DNA from: JAKAAZ01 sp963817855
Lineage (GTDB): Bacteria; Acidobacteriota; Terriglobia; Terriglobales; Acidobacteriaceae
Assembly (NCBI GenBank): GCA_963817855.1
Contig: CAWFQA010000004.1
Coordinates: 186,001-250,000 of the forward strand
DNA: 64,000 bases
Direction of reading: 5' to 3'
The translations under genes were made by a program, and so were the position numbers. The notes beneath the pieces are model-generated. The model did not search any database. It saw only the letters and a list, made by a program, of their open reading frames with translations, and was not told the origin of the DNA. Below, piece by piece: positions 52,577-61,720 of this stretch; within the stretch, counting starts at the first letter, position 1; every line of letters starts with the position of its first letter.

Positions 52577-54233
52577 GTGAAGCTCGCCCTGGCACAAATC
52601 AATCCAACCATTGGAGATTTCCTCGGAAATGTCCGCAAAATCGTCGAAGTAAGTCTGGCCAGCCAGCGGCAGGGTGCTGATCTTGTCATTTTTCCCGAGA
52701 TGGCAGTGTGCGGCTATCCACCCGCGGACCTGCTGGAGAAATCTTCATTCCTGGCGCGCGCGCAGCAAGCCGTCGAGGAAATTGCGGAGCGCGTCACAGC
52801 CAATCACCCTATTGCTGTTCTCTGTGGATGTCCCACCCCGGCTCCTCCCAATTCTGGCAAGCGGGTCATGAACTCGGCAATGTTGTTGCGCGATGGCCGC
52901 CTGGAATTCATCCAGTCGAAGATGCTGCTGCCGTATTACGACGTCTTCGATGAGCAGCGATACTTTGCTCCGGCGGCGAAGCAGACTCTGTATGAAATGG
53001 CTGGCGAACGCATTGCCATCACCATCTGCGAAGATGCATGGAACGATAAAAACTTTTGGCCGCAGCGCTTGTACCCAGTGGACCCGGTCGAAAACCTGAT
53101 GCACCAGGGTGCGACTTTGGTCGTGAATCTGTCCGCCTCCCCTTACTACCGCAACAAGCGCGAGATGCGTCGAGCTATGGTGGCAGCCATCGCCCGTCGC
53201 CATCGAGTTCCTGTCGCCATGGTGAACCAGGTGGGGGGCAATGACACGCTTATCTTCGACGGCAGCAGTTTCGTTCTGGATGAAGAAGGCAATACCATCG
53301 CGCAGGCGAAGTCATTTGAAGAGGATCTTCTCGTCATCGATCTCTCCTCCCATCACCGCGCAATTCCGCCATCGAAACACGATGAAGATGCCGCTGTCCA
53401 CGATGCGCTGGTGCTGGGAACGCGCGACTACGTGCGCAAGTGTGGGTTTTCGAAGGGAATCGTCGGACTCAGTGGCGGCATCGACTCGGCATTGGTGGCG
53501 ACCATTGCAGCCGAAGGCTCTGGGCGCGGAAAATGTGCTCGGCGTCGGCATGCCCAGCGAATACTCCTCGCAAGGCTCGATCGACGATGCGCGAAAGCTG
53601 GCGCAAAACCTGGGCATCCAATGGGAACTGATTCCGATCAACGATATTTTTCAGCAGCACTTGAAGGCGCTGCAGCCGATTCTCAAGACCTATCCGCCCG
53701 ACATCACGGAAGAAAACCTTCAATCTCGAATTCGAGGCGCGCTGCTGATGGCGTTGTCGAACAAGCTTGGCGCACTGGTTCTGACAACCGGCAACAAGTC
53801 CGAGATGTCGACCGGATACTGTACCCTGTACGGAGACATGGTTGGAGCTTTGGCAGTGATCGCAGACGTATACAAAACCTGCGTCTATCGTCTCGCCCGG
53901 TATGTCAATCGGGAGCGGGAAATCATCCCGGAAAATACATTGGTCAAACCACCGTCGGCGGAATTGCGTCCTGGGCAACAGGACACGGATTCGCTGCCGC
54001 CCTATGAGGTGCTCGATCCGATTCTGGAAGCGTACGTGGAACGCTACGAGACTGCGGAAGCGATTGTGCAGGGAAGTGCGCTGCCGCTGGAGATCGACCT
54101 GGTGCGGAGCATCTTGCGCATGGTGGAGCGCAGCGAATATAAGCGCCAGCAGGCGGCGCCGGTCTTGAAGGTAACTCAGAAATCGTTTGGAGTGGGCCGC
54201 AGATTTCCTATTGCGGTCAAGGTTCAAGTTTAA
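52577..54233 (+). CDS. nadE: Glutamine-dependent NAD+ synthase, frameshifted
   Basis: About 551 residues when repaired. From GTG 52577, the nitrilase-type glutaminase domain shows FPEMAVCGYPPADLL (Glu), KMLLPYYDVFDEQRYF (Lys) and ITICEDAWND (Cys); the synthetase begins GFSKGIVGLSGGIDSALVAT (PP-loop SGGIDS). The frame changes at about 53512-53524; after removing one G of GAAGGCT it continues ALGAENVLGVGMPSEYSSQGS, LTTGNKSEMSTGYCTLYGD and NTLVKPPSAELRPGQQDTDSLP. It amidates nicotinic acid adenine dinucleotide, the last step of NAD synthesis, and is normally essential, which favours a sequence error over true loss. Confidence 0.9.
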
Positions 54234-54263
54234 TAAATTGATTTAATTATTTGAGGAATATAC

Positions 54264-55289
54264 ATGAAAATAAAGTTGTTAGCTTTGTCAGCTCTTGCGC
54301 TGACGATGATGCAAGGTGCCACGCTGGCGATTGCCCAACAAACGGTTTCCCCAGGCGCCACCGCACCCACCGCCCAGGCCACGCCGACAGCCCCGTCACT
54401 CCAGATGAATACCATTGGCCCTCCCTCAAAGCTGGAGTTCCCACCGGCGAATCCCAAGAATTTCACCGCGACCACTCCGTCCACCCAGGAAGTGAATTCC
54501 TTCCTGAAGCAGATCTGGGGCTACGATCCCAATCGGGTGTGGGAAGTCTATGGAATCGAGACAACGCCGGTCGCAAACCTGAACCGGGTTACGGTTCTGG
54601 TCGGCGAACAGGGAGTCTCCCACACCCCGTCGCCCACAGTTTTTTTTGTCACGCCAGATGGTCATCACGCGATTGCCGGTTCGCAAGTTATTTCCTTCGG
54701 TGCTCGTCCGTTTGCGCCGGTTCAGCAAAAGCTGGAAGCGCGCGCCACCGGCCCGTATCGTGGGGCAAGCTCGAAGAATCTGATGTTGGTGGAGTTTGCC
54801 GACCTGCAATGCCCGGACTGTAAGCTGGCGGCGCCGACGATGGACAAGCTGGCGACCGACTTTCCTAACGCGCGCATTGTCTTTCAGGTGTTCCCGCTGA
54901 CCTCGATTCATCCCGAGGCCGAGAAGGCCGCCGAATACGCCGTGTGCGTCGCCCAGCAGAAAGGGAACGCCGCTTTCTTTCAGTTTGTGCAGGCTGTGTT
55001 TGATACGCAGGACAACTTGAAAACAGACGCCGACGGAACTCTGAAAGCAGCGGCAACCAAGGCTGGAGCGGATGCCGCCGCTGTGTCGACGTGCGCCGCG
55101 ACTCCGACTGCCGCGAGTGCAGTGGCCACCTCGGTAAAACTGGGGAAGGATCTGGACGTGAACGAAACGCCCACTCTGTTCGTAAACGGGCGACCTGTGC
55201 CGGTGACTGGCCTGCCTTACACCACGTTGAAGCAGATCATCGCCTATGGCGCGCAGGACGCAGCGCCTGCAGCGACCGCCGGCCACTAG
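54264..55289 (+). CDS. DsbA-family thiol:disulfide protein, exported
   Basis: A 341-residue secreted protein. Signal peptide (LLALSALALTMMQGATLAIA), a Pro/Thr/Ala-rich linker, a region of about 100 residues of unknown fold, then a thioredoxin-fold domain with NLMLVEFADLQCPDCKLAAP (CPDC active site) and the cis-Pro loop DVNETPTLFVNGRPVPV; between them a helical insert typical of DsbA/DsbG. The start ATG 54264 follows GAGGAAT, 30 bp after nadE. It may receive electrons from, or work beside, the DsbD-like protein encoded at 32367. Confidence 0.87.
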   Translation: MKIKLLALSALALTMMQGATLAIAQQTVSPGATAPTAQATPTAPSLQMNTIGPPSKLEFPPANPKNFTATTPSTQEVNSFLKQIWGYDPNRVWEVYGIETTPVANLNRVTVLVGEQGVSHTPSPTVFFVTPDGHHAIAGSQVISFGARPFAPVQQKLEARATGPYRGASSKNLMLVEFADLQCPDCKLAAPTMDKLATDFPNARIVFQVFPLTSIHPEAEKAAEYAVCVAQQKGNAAFFQFVQAVFDTQDNLKTDADGTLKAAATKAGADAAAVSTCAATPTAASAVATSVKLGKDLDVNETPTLFVNGRPVPVTGLPYTTLKQIIAYGAQDAAPAATAGH

Positions 55290-55319
55290 GCGATTTCGGT
55301 TGCGAGGAACTCCGGTGCA

Positions 55320-55364
55320 GCGGCGCGGAAAATGATTTCAGAGATGATCTTTCTTCCGCGCCGC
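55320..55364. terminator. Strong 11-bp GC hairpin between convergent genes
   Basis: GCGGCGCGGAA (55320-55330) and TTCCGCGCCGC (55354-55364) are perfect inverted repeats around a 23-base loop, starting 31 bp after the dsbA-like stop and 63 bp before the end of the convergent retropepsin gene. No long T-run follows on either strand, so it is either a Rho-assisted/3'-end-protecting stem or a bidirectional transcription barrier. Confidence 0.5.
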
Positions 55365-55426
55365 GGGCGCCGGTTTAGCGACAGCTCGTTTCCAGCAGGG
55401 AGTTGCGTCGGCTCTCAATTTAAACA

Positions 55427-57103
55427 TCACTCGTGGAGATTCGTTCCGTCGTGTGGGTCATAGACGACGTGGATCAAGCCGTCGCGGTAATCGATGTCGA
55501 CAGTGAGATCCCGCAGTGTCTGCAATCCGATGATGCCGGAGACTTCCACTCCGGACTCCGTACTCAAACCGTCCATGCTGATCACGAGCACATCTTTCAA
55601 AGGGGCTCGCAGGCGTGCGAAATCAAGATCAACGCCACCTTCGGTATAAAGATTCGCAACCCGCCCGCTCAGCCCCGTCAGGCTATCTTGCGTGTCAGAA
55701 TGCACACTTCCCGCGCTCTCGGCCGCCGGAATCGAAAGAATGCTGACGGACGATCCTGAGTCCAGCAGAAACAGTCGCGGCTTCTTATCCTTCAATTCTC
55801 CATTGATAAAAATCTGATGACCCACGCGCGCAAATGGAGACCAGAGCTGCATCTCAGGGCCGATGTAGCGGTCGAGATAATGAATGGCTGGAGCAGGAGC
55901 CGCAGGTCCGTGCGCCGGGTCAGGAGAGCTTGCGTCCGGCGTTGTATTGCCAACCCCGCTCGCGTTGAGAGAAGCGCCGCGCTCCGCCTGTTCGCCAGGG
56001 ATAGGTGGAAGCTGCGACAGCGTCATCTGGTGCGCAGGGAAATCGAGCTTCACATGATAGTTCTCGAAAACATCCGCGCCGATCAGCCCATCTTTGCCGA
56101 CGATCGAAGGAGTGTTCGAAACTTCCACTAGGCAATCTTTGAACTCGAGCGATCCGATCCGCAGATCGTCCGCATATGCCCAGTATCCGCTCATGGATTT
56201 CTGGTCGCCAATGCCGGAAATCGTGTCGCTCGTCACCGGAACCAGACCGGCCTTCTCCGCGGTATCGCGATTCAGCAGAATCCCGGATAATCCGGTATCG
56301 AGTTCAAGTTCGGCATTCGCTTTGTGGTTGACGTTGATCTCGAATCCCATGCCGTTGGCGCGGTGGTAGATGTCTGCCGCCATGCCCTCGAGCGGCAATG
56401 AGGTTTCCGTGACCGAATGCGAAGCGAGGCGGCAGCCGCCGTTCTTGGTTGCCGCCGCGGCGCGCAGTTGGCTCACATACTCCTTCAGCGAATGCTGCTG
56501 ACCTGCAGGAATATCCGCAGTTTTTTCCAGGTAGTCGTCGATCTGCTGAATGCGCTGCGACAGCGGAAGCCGCTCAATCCAGGACAGGTGAATGTCCGGA
56601 TCGTCGGGATCCAATTTGTAAGCTGCTTTCAACTGCTGGTAGCCGGAGGCGCGCATCGACTCAATCCAGAGCAACTGATACCAGTCATATCGCGTGCGCG
56701 CCAGGCAAGGGTCGAATTTGAGAGAGGTTTGATAAGCGTCGGCCGCCTCTGCTAGCCTCCCTTGGCGAAGACGTATCTCCCCCATGGCAGTGAGCAGTTC
56801 CGCGCTTGCGGGATTCTCCGCAAGGCTGTTCTCCGTCAGTTCCGAGGCTTCGCTGATCTGACCCTCCTGCAGCAAACTGCGAACCTGCCCGGCGATGGCC
56901 TGCATGTCATGCGGATTATTTCTTGCGGTGGAGAAGTAAAGTTCGAACGCTTTTGAGAAGTCGCCCTGTCGGAAGGCCACGGCGGCCGCTTCCGTGGAGG
57001 GTCTTTGGAGGGAGCAGGCAATTTGCTGCGCGGACAGTGCCGAGACGGAAACCAACCAACCCAGCAACAACATAGCCGTGCCGATCTCCGCGCGCAACTT
57101 CAT
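55427..57103 (-). CDS. Exported TPR protein with two retropepsin-like aspartyl protease domains
   Basis: A 558-residue protein. Signal peptide (AMLLLGWLVSVSALSAQ), then TPR-like repeats at about 35-190 (AAVAFRQGDFSKAFELYFST, AELLTAMGEIRLRQGRLAEA), then two copies of a retropepsin-like domain: the first with ELDTGLSGILL at about residue 270 and the second with LLDSGSSVSIL at about residue 445, separated by a Pro/Ala/Ser-rich linker (ASSPDPAHGPAAPAPAI). Each copy gives one catalytic DTG/DSG-type triad, so the pair could form a pepsin-like intramolecular dimer. The start ATG 57103 gives the better spacing to AGAGG than ATG 57109. Confidence 0.8.
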   Translation of the reverse strand: MKLRAEIGTAMLLLGWLVSVSALSAQQIACSLQRPSTEAAAVAFRQGDFSKAFELYFSTARNNPHDMQAIAGQVRSLLQEGQISEASELTENSLAENPASAELLTAMGEIRLRQGRLAEAADAYQTSLKFDPCLARTRYDWYQLLWIESMRASGYQQLKAAYKLDPDDPDIHLSWIERLPLSQRIQQIDDYLEKTADIPAGQQHSLKEYVSQLRAAAATKNGGCRLASHSVTETSLPLEGMAADIYHRANGMGFEINVNHKANAELELDTGLSGILLNRDTAEKAGLVPVTSDTISGIGDQKSMSGYWAYADDLRIGSLEFKDCLVEVSNTPSIVGKDGLIGADVFENYHVKLDFPAHQMTLSQLPPIPGEQAERGASLNASGVGNTTPDASSPDPAHGPAAPAPAIHYLDRYIGPEMQLWSPFARVGHQIFINGELKDKKPRLFLLDSGSSVSILSIPAAESAGSVHSDTQDSLTGLSGRVANLYTEGGVDLDFARLRAPLKDVLVISMDGLSTESGVEVSGIIGLQTLRDLTVDIDYRDGLIHVVYDPHDGTNLHE

Positions 57104-57363
57104 ATCCATCGCCTCTTAAGAAGAATGCAAACAAAGGATGCAACCAGGCCACAAGAGTGCAATTCAGGGTGGAGAATAACAAGGTGCGTGGCAACCCGCA
57201 ACAGGCAAATGAATCCGAGCAAAACTTTGGATAGCCCTCTGGCTATAAAGTCGGAAGGTACCCGCTGAGAATTGAATCTGCTACACTCCTCTGTTTTGGC
57301 GGCAACGGCTGAACGGTCGCGGAGCAGCGATAGAGAACAATTTTCCAATTGGGGGAACAAGCT

Positions 57364-58215
57364 GTGAATGAGATTCGAAGAGTGGGCGTGATCGGTGCCG
57401 GAACTATGGGCAATGGAATCGCGCATGTATTTGCGCGCAGCGGGTACCACGTGGTGTTGTGTGAGGTCGAGCAGCGATTTCTGGATCGCGGGTTGGAGAC
57501 ATTGCGGAAGAATCTGGAACGCGAGGCCGCAAAAGGCAAGATCACCACTGACCAAGCACAGGCATCGCTCGCGCGCGTTACCGGAGTGCTGGATCGCGAG
57601 CAGCTGGCGGACTCCGATTTCGTGATCGAGGCGGCGACCGAGAAATTTGAAATCAAGAAGATCATCTTCACCGATCTGGATCGGATCACGCGCAAAGATG
57701 TAATCCTGGCTTCGAATACTTCGTCTATTTCTGTGACCAAGCTGGCTAACGTCACCAGTCGGCCCGATCGCGTCATCGGGATGCACTTCTTTAATCCCGT
57801 TCCAATCATGGAGCTGGTCGAGGTGATTCGTGGCATGGCAACCAGTCAGGAGACGTATGATGAGGTTCGCGATCTCGCGCTGAAGCTTGAGAAAACTCCC
57901 GTCGAGGTGAACGATGCGCCCGGATTCGTCTCCAACCGCGTATTGATGCCGCTGTTAAATGAGGCCATGTATGCCGTGATGGAAGGCGTTGCCACCGCGG
58001 AAGCAGTCGATGAGGTGTTTAAGTTGGGCATGGCGCACCCCATGGGACCCTTGACGCTAGCAGATTTTATCGGCCTGGATGTCTGCCTGGATATTATGCG
58101 CGTGTTGCAGGATGGCTTTGGCGATCCCAAATACCGCCCGTGCCCGTTATTGGTTCGAATGGTCGACGCAGGCTGGCTGGGCCGCAAATCAGGCCGTGGG
58201 TTCTATCAATACTGA
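57364..58215 (+). CDS. hbd: 3-Hydroxybutyryl-CoA (3-hydroxyacyl-CoA) dehydrogenase
   Basis: A 283-residue NAD(P)-dependent enzyme. Rossmann start RRVGVIGAGTMGNGIAHVFARSG, catalytic His region DRVIGMHFFNPVPIMELVEVI (His with Glu partner), and C-terminal dimer domain VNDAPGFVSNRVLMPLLNEA and AHPMGPLTLADFIGLD. The start is GTG 57364 with GGGGGAA just upstream. It interconverts 3-hydroxyacyl-CoA and 3-oxoacyl-CoA in butyrate/PHB metabolism or beta-oxidation. No other fatty-acid gene is adjacent. It lies in a divergent arrangement with the retropepsin gene across a 260-bp gap. Confidence 0.94.
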   Translation: MNEIRRVGVIGAGTMGNGIAHVFARSGYHVVLCEVEQRFLDRGLETLRKNLEREAAKGKITTDQAQASLARVTGVLDREQLADSDFVIEAATEKFEIKKIIFTDLDRITRKDVILASNTSSISVTKLANVTSRPDRVIGMHFFNPVPIMELVEVIRGMATSQETYDEVRDLALKLEKTPVEVNDAPGFVSNRVLMPLLNEAMYAVMEGVATAEAVDEVFKLGMAHPMGPLTLADFIGLDVCLDIMRVLQDGFGDPKYRPCPLLVRMVDAGWLGRKSGRGFYQY

Positions 58216-58346
58216 AAACGGGCTGCGGGCCTCCAGATTTGTTTGGCAGATCCGCGTCGATTGCACTCGCTCACAGCCGAGCAATTGTGCCGAATTCGTT
58301 CGGAATTCGCCCTTGCTTCGACGATGAAACGCGGTACTCTTTTCAT

Positions 58347-59423
58347 ATGGTTCGTGTTACAGTTCTCGGCTCCGGATCCAAAGGAAATTGCACCGTTGTC
58401 TCCACCAGTCGCACTCGCATTGTGCTGGATGCCGGATTCAGCTGCAAAGAAATCGTGAAGCGCATGCGCTTCTGCGGAGAAGATCCAGAAAAGCTGGATG
58501 CAGTTCTGATCAGCCACGAGCATCAGGATCATGTTCAGGGCCTTTCCGTGCTGGCGCGACGTTGGAACGTCCCGGTCTACGCCACACAGGCAACCCATGC
58601 CGCGTGGAAAGCCTGGATTACTCCCCGAACCACAATGAGCTTGAACCAATGGCTGGAGATGCGTCGTCATCAGTATGCCGAGTCGATGAAGGCCGGCGTT
58701 TATGGAGAGAACGATCCGGCTGCCGCTTCGCCGCCAAGCGAATCGTGTGGAGAAATCCCATCTCTTGCAGCGGCAGCGGAGCAGCATGAGCATCTGCAGG
58801 CCAGCCATTCCGAGATGCTCACCGCTCTTCCCGAAAGCCCTTCTCACGACGGTGCTGTGGCATTACCCGACCAGGAAGAACTGATTCCGACGACTGACCC
58901 GGCCAGTTCCGACCCCGCCTATCTGCCCTGCATCGAACATTTTCGTGCCGGCATCCCTTTTGATATCGGCGACATCCACGTGACGCCGTTTACCATTCCA
59001 CACGACGCGGCGGATCCGGTAGGGTTTGTCGTGCAGGCGGAAGGAATGCGCATCGTCGTCGCCACCGACCTGGGTTACCTGGCGCCGAACGTTCGCATGC
59101 AGCTGCGTGGCGCCGATCTGCTGATCATTGAGTCCAACCACGATGTGGAAATGCTCCGCGATGGACCGTATCCCTGGGTCGTAAAGCAGCGGGTGCTGTC
59201 CCGCGTCGGTCATCTTTCCAACGATTCCCTGGGGGAGTACCTCGCGTCCGAATATGATGGCGGAGCCCGCTATGTGATCCTGGCTCACATCTCTGAAAGC
59301 AACAATCTCCCTGCCCTGGCACGCAGCTGCGCCGAGCGCGCTTTGCAAGGTAAAATGGGGTTGCTGGCCAACCGGGTCTTGCTGGCATCCCAGAACGAGC
59401 CATTGGAATCCATACGCTTATAG
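58347..59423 (+). CDS. YycJ/WalJ-like MBL-fold hydrolase with internal acidic insertion
   Basis: A 358-residue MBL protein. The N-terminus VTVLGSGSKGNCTVVST and LDAGFSCKEI, then SHEHQDH (residues 57-62) metal site and TATQ-like YATQATHAAW, fit YycJ/WalJ. Residues about 100-200 are an insertion rich in Ala, Glu, Ser and His without recognisable fold; the normal domain resumes DIGDIHVTPFTIPHDAADPVG and ends with TDLGYL, IESNHDVEML, LSRVGHLSNDSLGEYL and ILAHISESNN. YycJ proteins are 5'-3' DNA exonuclease-like and help DNA repair. The start ATG 58347 is chosen by homology to the MBL N-terminus. Confidence 0.87.
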   Translation: MVRVTVLGSGSKGNCTVVSTSRTRIVLDAGFSCKEIVKRMRFCGEDPEKLDAVLISHEHQDHVQGLSVLARRWNVPVYATQATHAAWKAWITPRTTMSLNQWLEMRRHQYAESMKAGVYGENDPAAASPPSESCGEIPSLAAAAEQHEHLQASHSEMLTALPESPSHDGAVALPDQEELIPTTDPASSDPAYLPCIEHFRAGIPFDIGDIHVTPFTIPHDAADPVGFVVQAEGMRIVVATDLGYLAPNVRMQLRGADLLIIESNHDVEMLRDGPYPWVVKQRVLSRVGHLSNDSLGEYLASEYDGGARYVILAHISESNNLPALARSCAERALQGKMGLLANRVLLASQNEPLESIRL

Positions 59424-59446
59424 GCTGTTGTAGTAATGTTTTTTCG

Positions 59447-59465
59447 GTAATTGGTTATCGATTAC
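59447..59465. promoter_or_regulatory. Imperfect palindrome GTAAT-N9-ATTAC, candidate operator
   Basis: A 19-bp element from GTAAT (59447-59451) to ATTAC (59461-59465), 55 bp before the zinc-finger membrane-protein gene. It has the same 5-9-5 architecture as the 9494-9512 element (GTAAC-N9-GTTAC), so both may be sites of related regulators; chance similarity cannot be excluded. Confidence 0.25.
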
Positions 59466-59519
59466 GTTACAATCAAGTCAATAACATAGAGTGGTTGGTT
59501 TTAAGGGAATTGGGAGACT

Positions 59520-59978
59520 ATGCGGAAAATCCGTTGTATCGACCCCACGGTTGGGGACATCCTTGCAGGATGGCGGTATGACATCTCCGGGCTCAACCCT
59601 GAAATGCGTACCGACTACGAGCAACATTTACGTGAGTGTCACCACTGCCACGAACGCCAGCGGATTCATCGCGCGGTGGACGTGCTCTTAATCGGGACCT
59701 CTACACTGGCGATTGGGGCGTTTATCCTGGCCCTGATGGTGCTGCATCGTATTGAACCGCTGCGGGATTGGGTGGTTCTCGACCTGCAGCTGCATCAAAT
59801 GTCGCTCGTCGTCAGCGTGGAATGGGTGGCGATTCTGGGTCTGCTGATCTCGCTGCTAGCGTGGATCATCGTGGCCATTATCACTCCGGCGCCAGTCTAT
59901 CTCAGCCAGCAGGCCCGTGCCCTTCAGGCGCGCCTACCGGAAGAGCTCCGCGGACGGCTGCCTAAAATTCCTGCATAG
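59520..59978 (+). CDS. Zinc-finger (zf-HC2-like) two-span membrane protein
   Basis: A 152-residue protein. EQHLRECHHCHE near residue 35-46 gives the H-x3-C-x2-C pattern of zinc-binding anti-sigma (zf-HC2) domains. Two transmembrane segments follow (LIGTSTLAIGAFILALMVL and VEWVAILGLLISLLAWIIVAI). ZAS-type anti-sigma factors usually have one span and sit beside an ECF sigma gene; none is visible here, so an anti-sigma role is only suggested. The start ATG 59520 follows GGGAG five bases upstream. Confidence 0.75.
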   Translation: MRKIRCIDPTVGDILAGWRYDISGLNPEMRTDYEQHLRECHHCHERQRIHRAVDVLLIGTSTLAIGAFILALMVLHRIEPLRDWVVLDLQLHQMSLVVSVEWVAILGLLISLLAWIIVAIITPAPVYLSQQARALQARLPEELRGRLPKIPA

Positions 59979-60158
59979 TTGTCAGCCGGACTCGGTTGTC
60001 GAATGAGACCGGCTCATTCCGACGTGGCACGTCGTGTCTCAAAAAAACAGCCTGGCTCGCTGCTGAGCGGGGGCGTCGACTGTCTAGCGGCGGCCCGGGT
60101 ATGAGATCTATCTATCACGTTCCCATCGGGGATCTGGCAGATTCATGTGGCAAGCGAT

Positions 60159-61383
60159 ATGAGCAATTTATGGGACAGCCGGACCGATGTTATCGTGGCG
60201 CGGTTCGCAATTTGCGCGCTTGCTTTGCTCTTTCCGGCGAGCGGCAGAGGCCAGACCACCGCCAAGGCGAGCCCGGTCTTCCGCTCCTTTGACCGTGTGC
60301 TGCTTTTGGAGGATAAGGGTGAGACCTCGGCAGGCGTAAGCGTGGGCGACCTCAACGGCGACGGTCTTCCTGACATCGTATTGGGTAAGGGCCGCCACTG
60401 GCCGCTCTACAATCGCGTGCTGCTGAATGATGGCAAGGGCGGTTTCACCGCGAGCAATCTCGGCACCGCTCCGGACCGGACCTATTCCGCTGCCCTGGCG
60501 GACATCGATCGCGACGGCAACCTGGACATTATCGTCAGCAACGATGCGCCTGATCGCAAACTTATCTACCTGAATGACGGCAAAGGACACTTCACCGAGG
60601 CCGGTACATTCGGCAGCCCGAACTGGACTACGCGATATGTGACACTCGCCGACCTGAACGGCGACGGCTATCCGGACATCGTGGTCGCCAACCGCGGCGA
60701 CTATCCGGACCCCGTGGACGGCAAACCCGGCAAAGGCCCCCAAATTCCCACTCCGAGTTACGTCTGCCTCAACGACGGCAAGGGCCACTTTCCCGCCTGC
60801 GAAGCGCTACCAACAGAATCGGCGACATCGATCGTAGCGGCGGATCTCGACGGCGATGGAGCACTCGACCTGTTCGTCCCGCACCGCGATGGCGGCCAGA
60901 GCATCATCTTGTGGAACGATGGGAAGGGCCATTTCCCGACATCTACGAAAGTTGGACCGGCGCTTGCCTGGATCCGCATAGGCGCCGCCGGTGACTTCGA
61001 TGGGGACGGGCGGCTGGATCTGGCGTTCATCGACGAGGCAAAACAGGCGACTTACGTGATCTACAACCGTGGGAAACGGCAGTTTGGGGAACCGGAGCGC
61101 TTCCCGGGACCGATGCGGCCTCCGTACGCGCTGGCAGTTACCGATCTCAATCGCGACGGACGACCGGACATCGTGGTGGGCTATGTGGAGACTGCCGGGG
61201 TCGGTGTACTACAACACAGGCCCGCACAGCTTTCACGAAGTCCGTTGGAATGACGGCAAGGGCACCGTGTATGGGTTGGCCTTCGCGGATTTCAATGGCG
61301 ACGGTTGGCCAGACATCGTGGCTGCCCGTTCCGACGCGCCGAATGCAATCTGGTTCAGCACCAAACTCGTGTCAGGACGATAG
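60159..61383 (+). CDS. Exported FG-GAP/VCBS repeat protein, frameshifted near C-terminus
   Basis: About 407 residues when repaired. After a signal peptide (FAICALALLFPASGRGQ) it carries six to seven FG-GAP repeats, each with a calcium site D-x-N/D-x-D-G-x-x-D: DLNGDGLPDIV, DIDRDGNLDII, DLNGDGYPDIV, DLDGDGALDLF, DFDGDGRLDLA, DLNRDGRPDIV and, in the other frame, DFNGDGWPDIV. The frame change lies at the GGGG run 61197-61200; removing one G joins YVETAGSVYYNTGPH without a gap. The fold is a seven-bladed propeller as in integrin alpha chains, typical of surface-binding or carbohydrate-related proteins. Start ATG 60159 or GTG 60147. Confidence 0.82.
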
Positions 61384-61720
61384 CCGTGATTTTCGTTGGC
61401 TCGCTGCTTGGAGCATAGGATGAGTCCCCCCGCATCACGACGGCCTCCTACAATACCCACTCGGCCAGATTCTGCTTTTTTTATTCTTGCTATTTCAGCC
61501 GAAGCTGCGACAACAGAAAACTTAGGCCTTCGTGCGCTTCAGCTTCTCGCACTTTGTTAGCACTGCCTTGGTGCAACTGCGTGCGGATCGAGTCCGGCAG
61601 CTCGAACAACTCATTGATTTCGATAGAGACTCAATCGTCTGACAAGTCGCATTGACAGTCATGTGGCAATGGCCGCAGCGGGCTCCACTCACCTGGAATT
61701 AACCGGTGGCGCGGTAGCCG
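61384..61720. other. Gap with a broken small reading frame
   Basis: A 337-bp region between the convergent FG-GAP and sulfatase genes. It contains the short minus-strand remnant described in the next entry and a TTTTTTTATT run at 61475-61484. I see no hairpin strong enough for a terminator. Confidence 0.4.
61490..61692 (-). pseudogene. Broken small gene remnant with CxxC-type start
   Basis: On the minus strand, GTG 61692 opens SGARCGHCHMTVNATCQ with CxxC...C, which continues in frame only as an implausible Ser/Arg/Cys-rich stretch. One frame over, from 61630 to the TAG at 61490, 46 codons read VSIEINELFELPDSIRTQLH and onward with normal protein composition (...LSFLLSQLRLK). A single missing base near 61630-61650 would join them into a small zinc-finger-like protein of about 65 residues. 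It lies 28 bp downstream of the sulfatase stop on the same strand. Family unknown. Confidence 0.35.
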
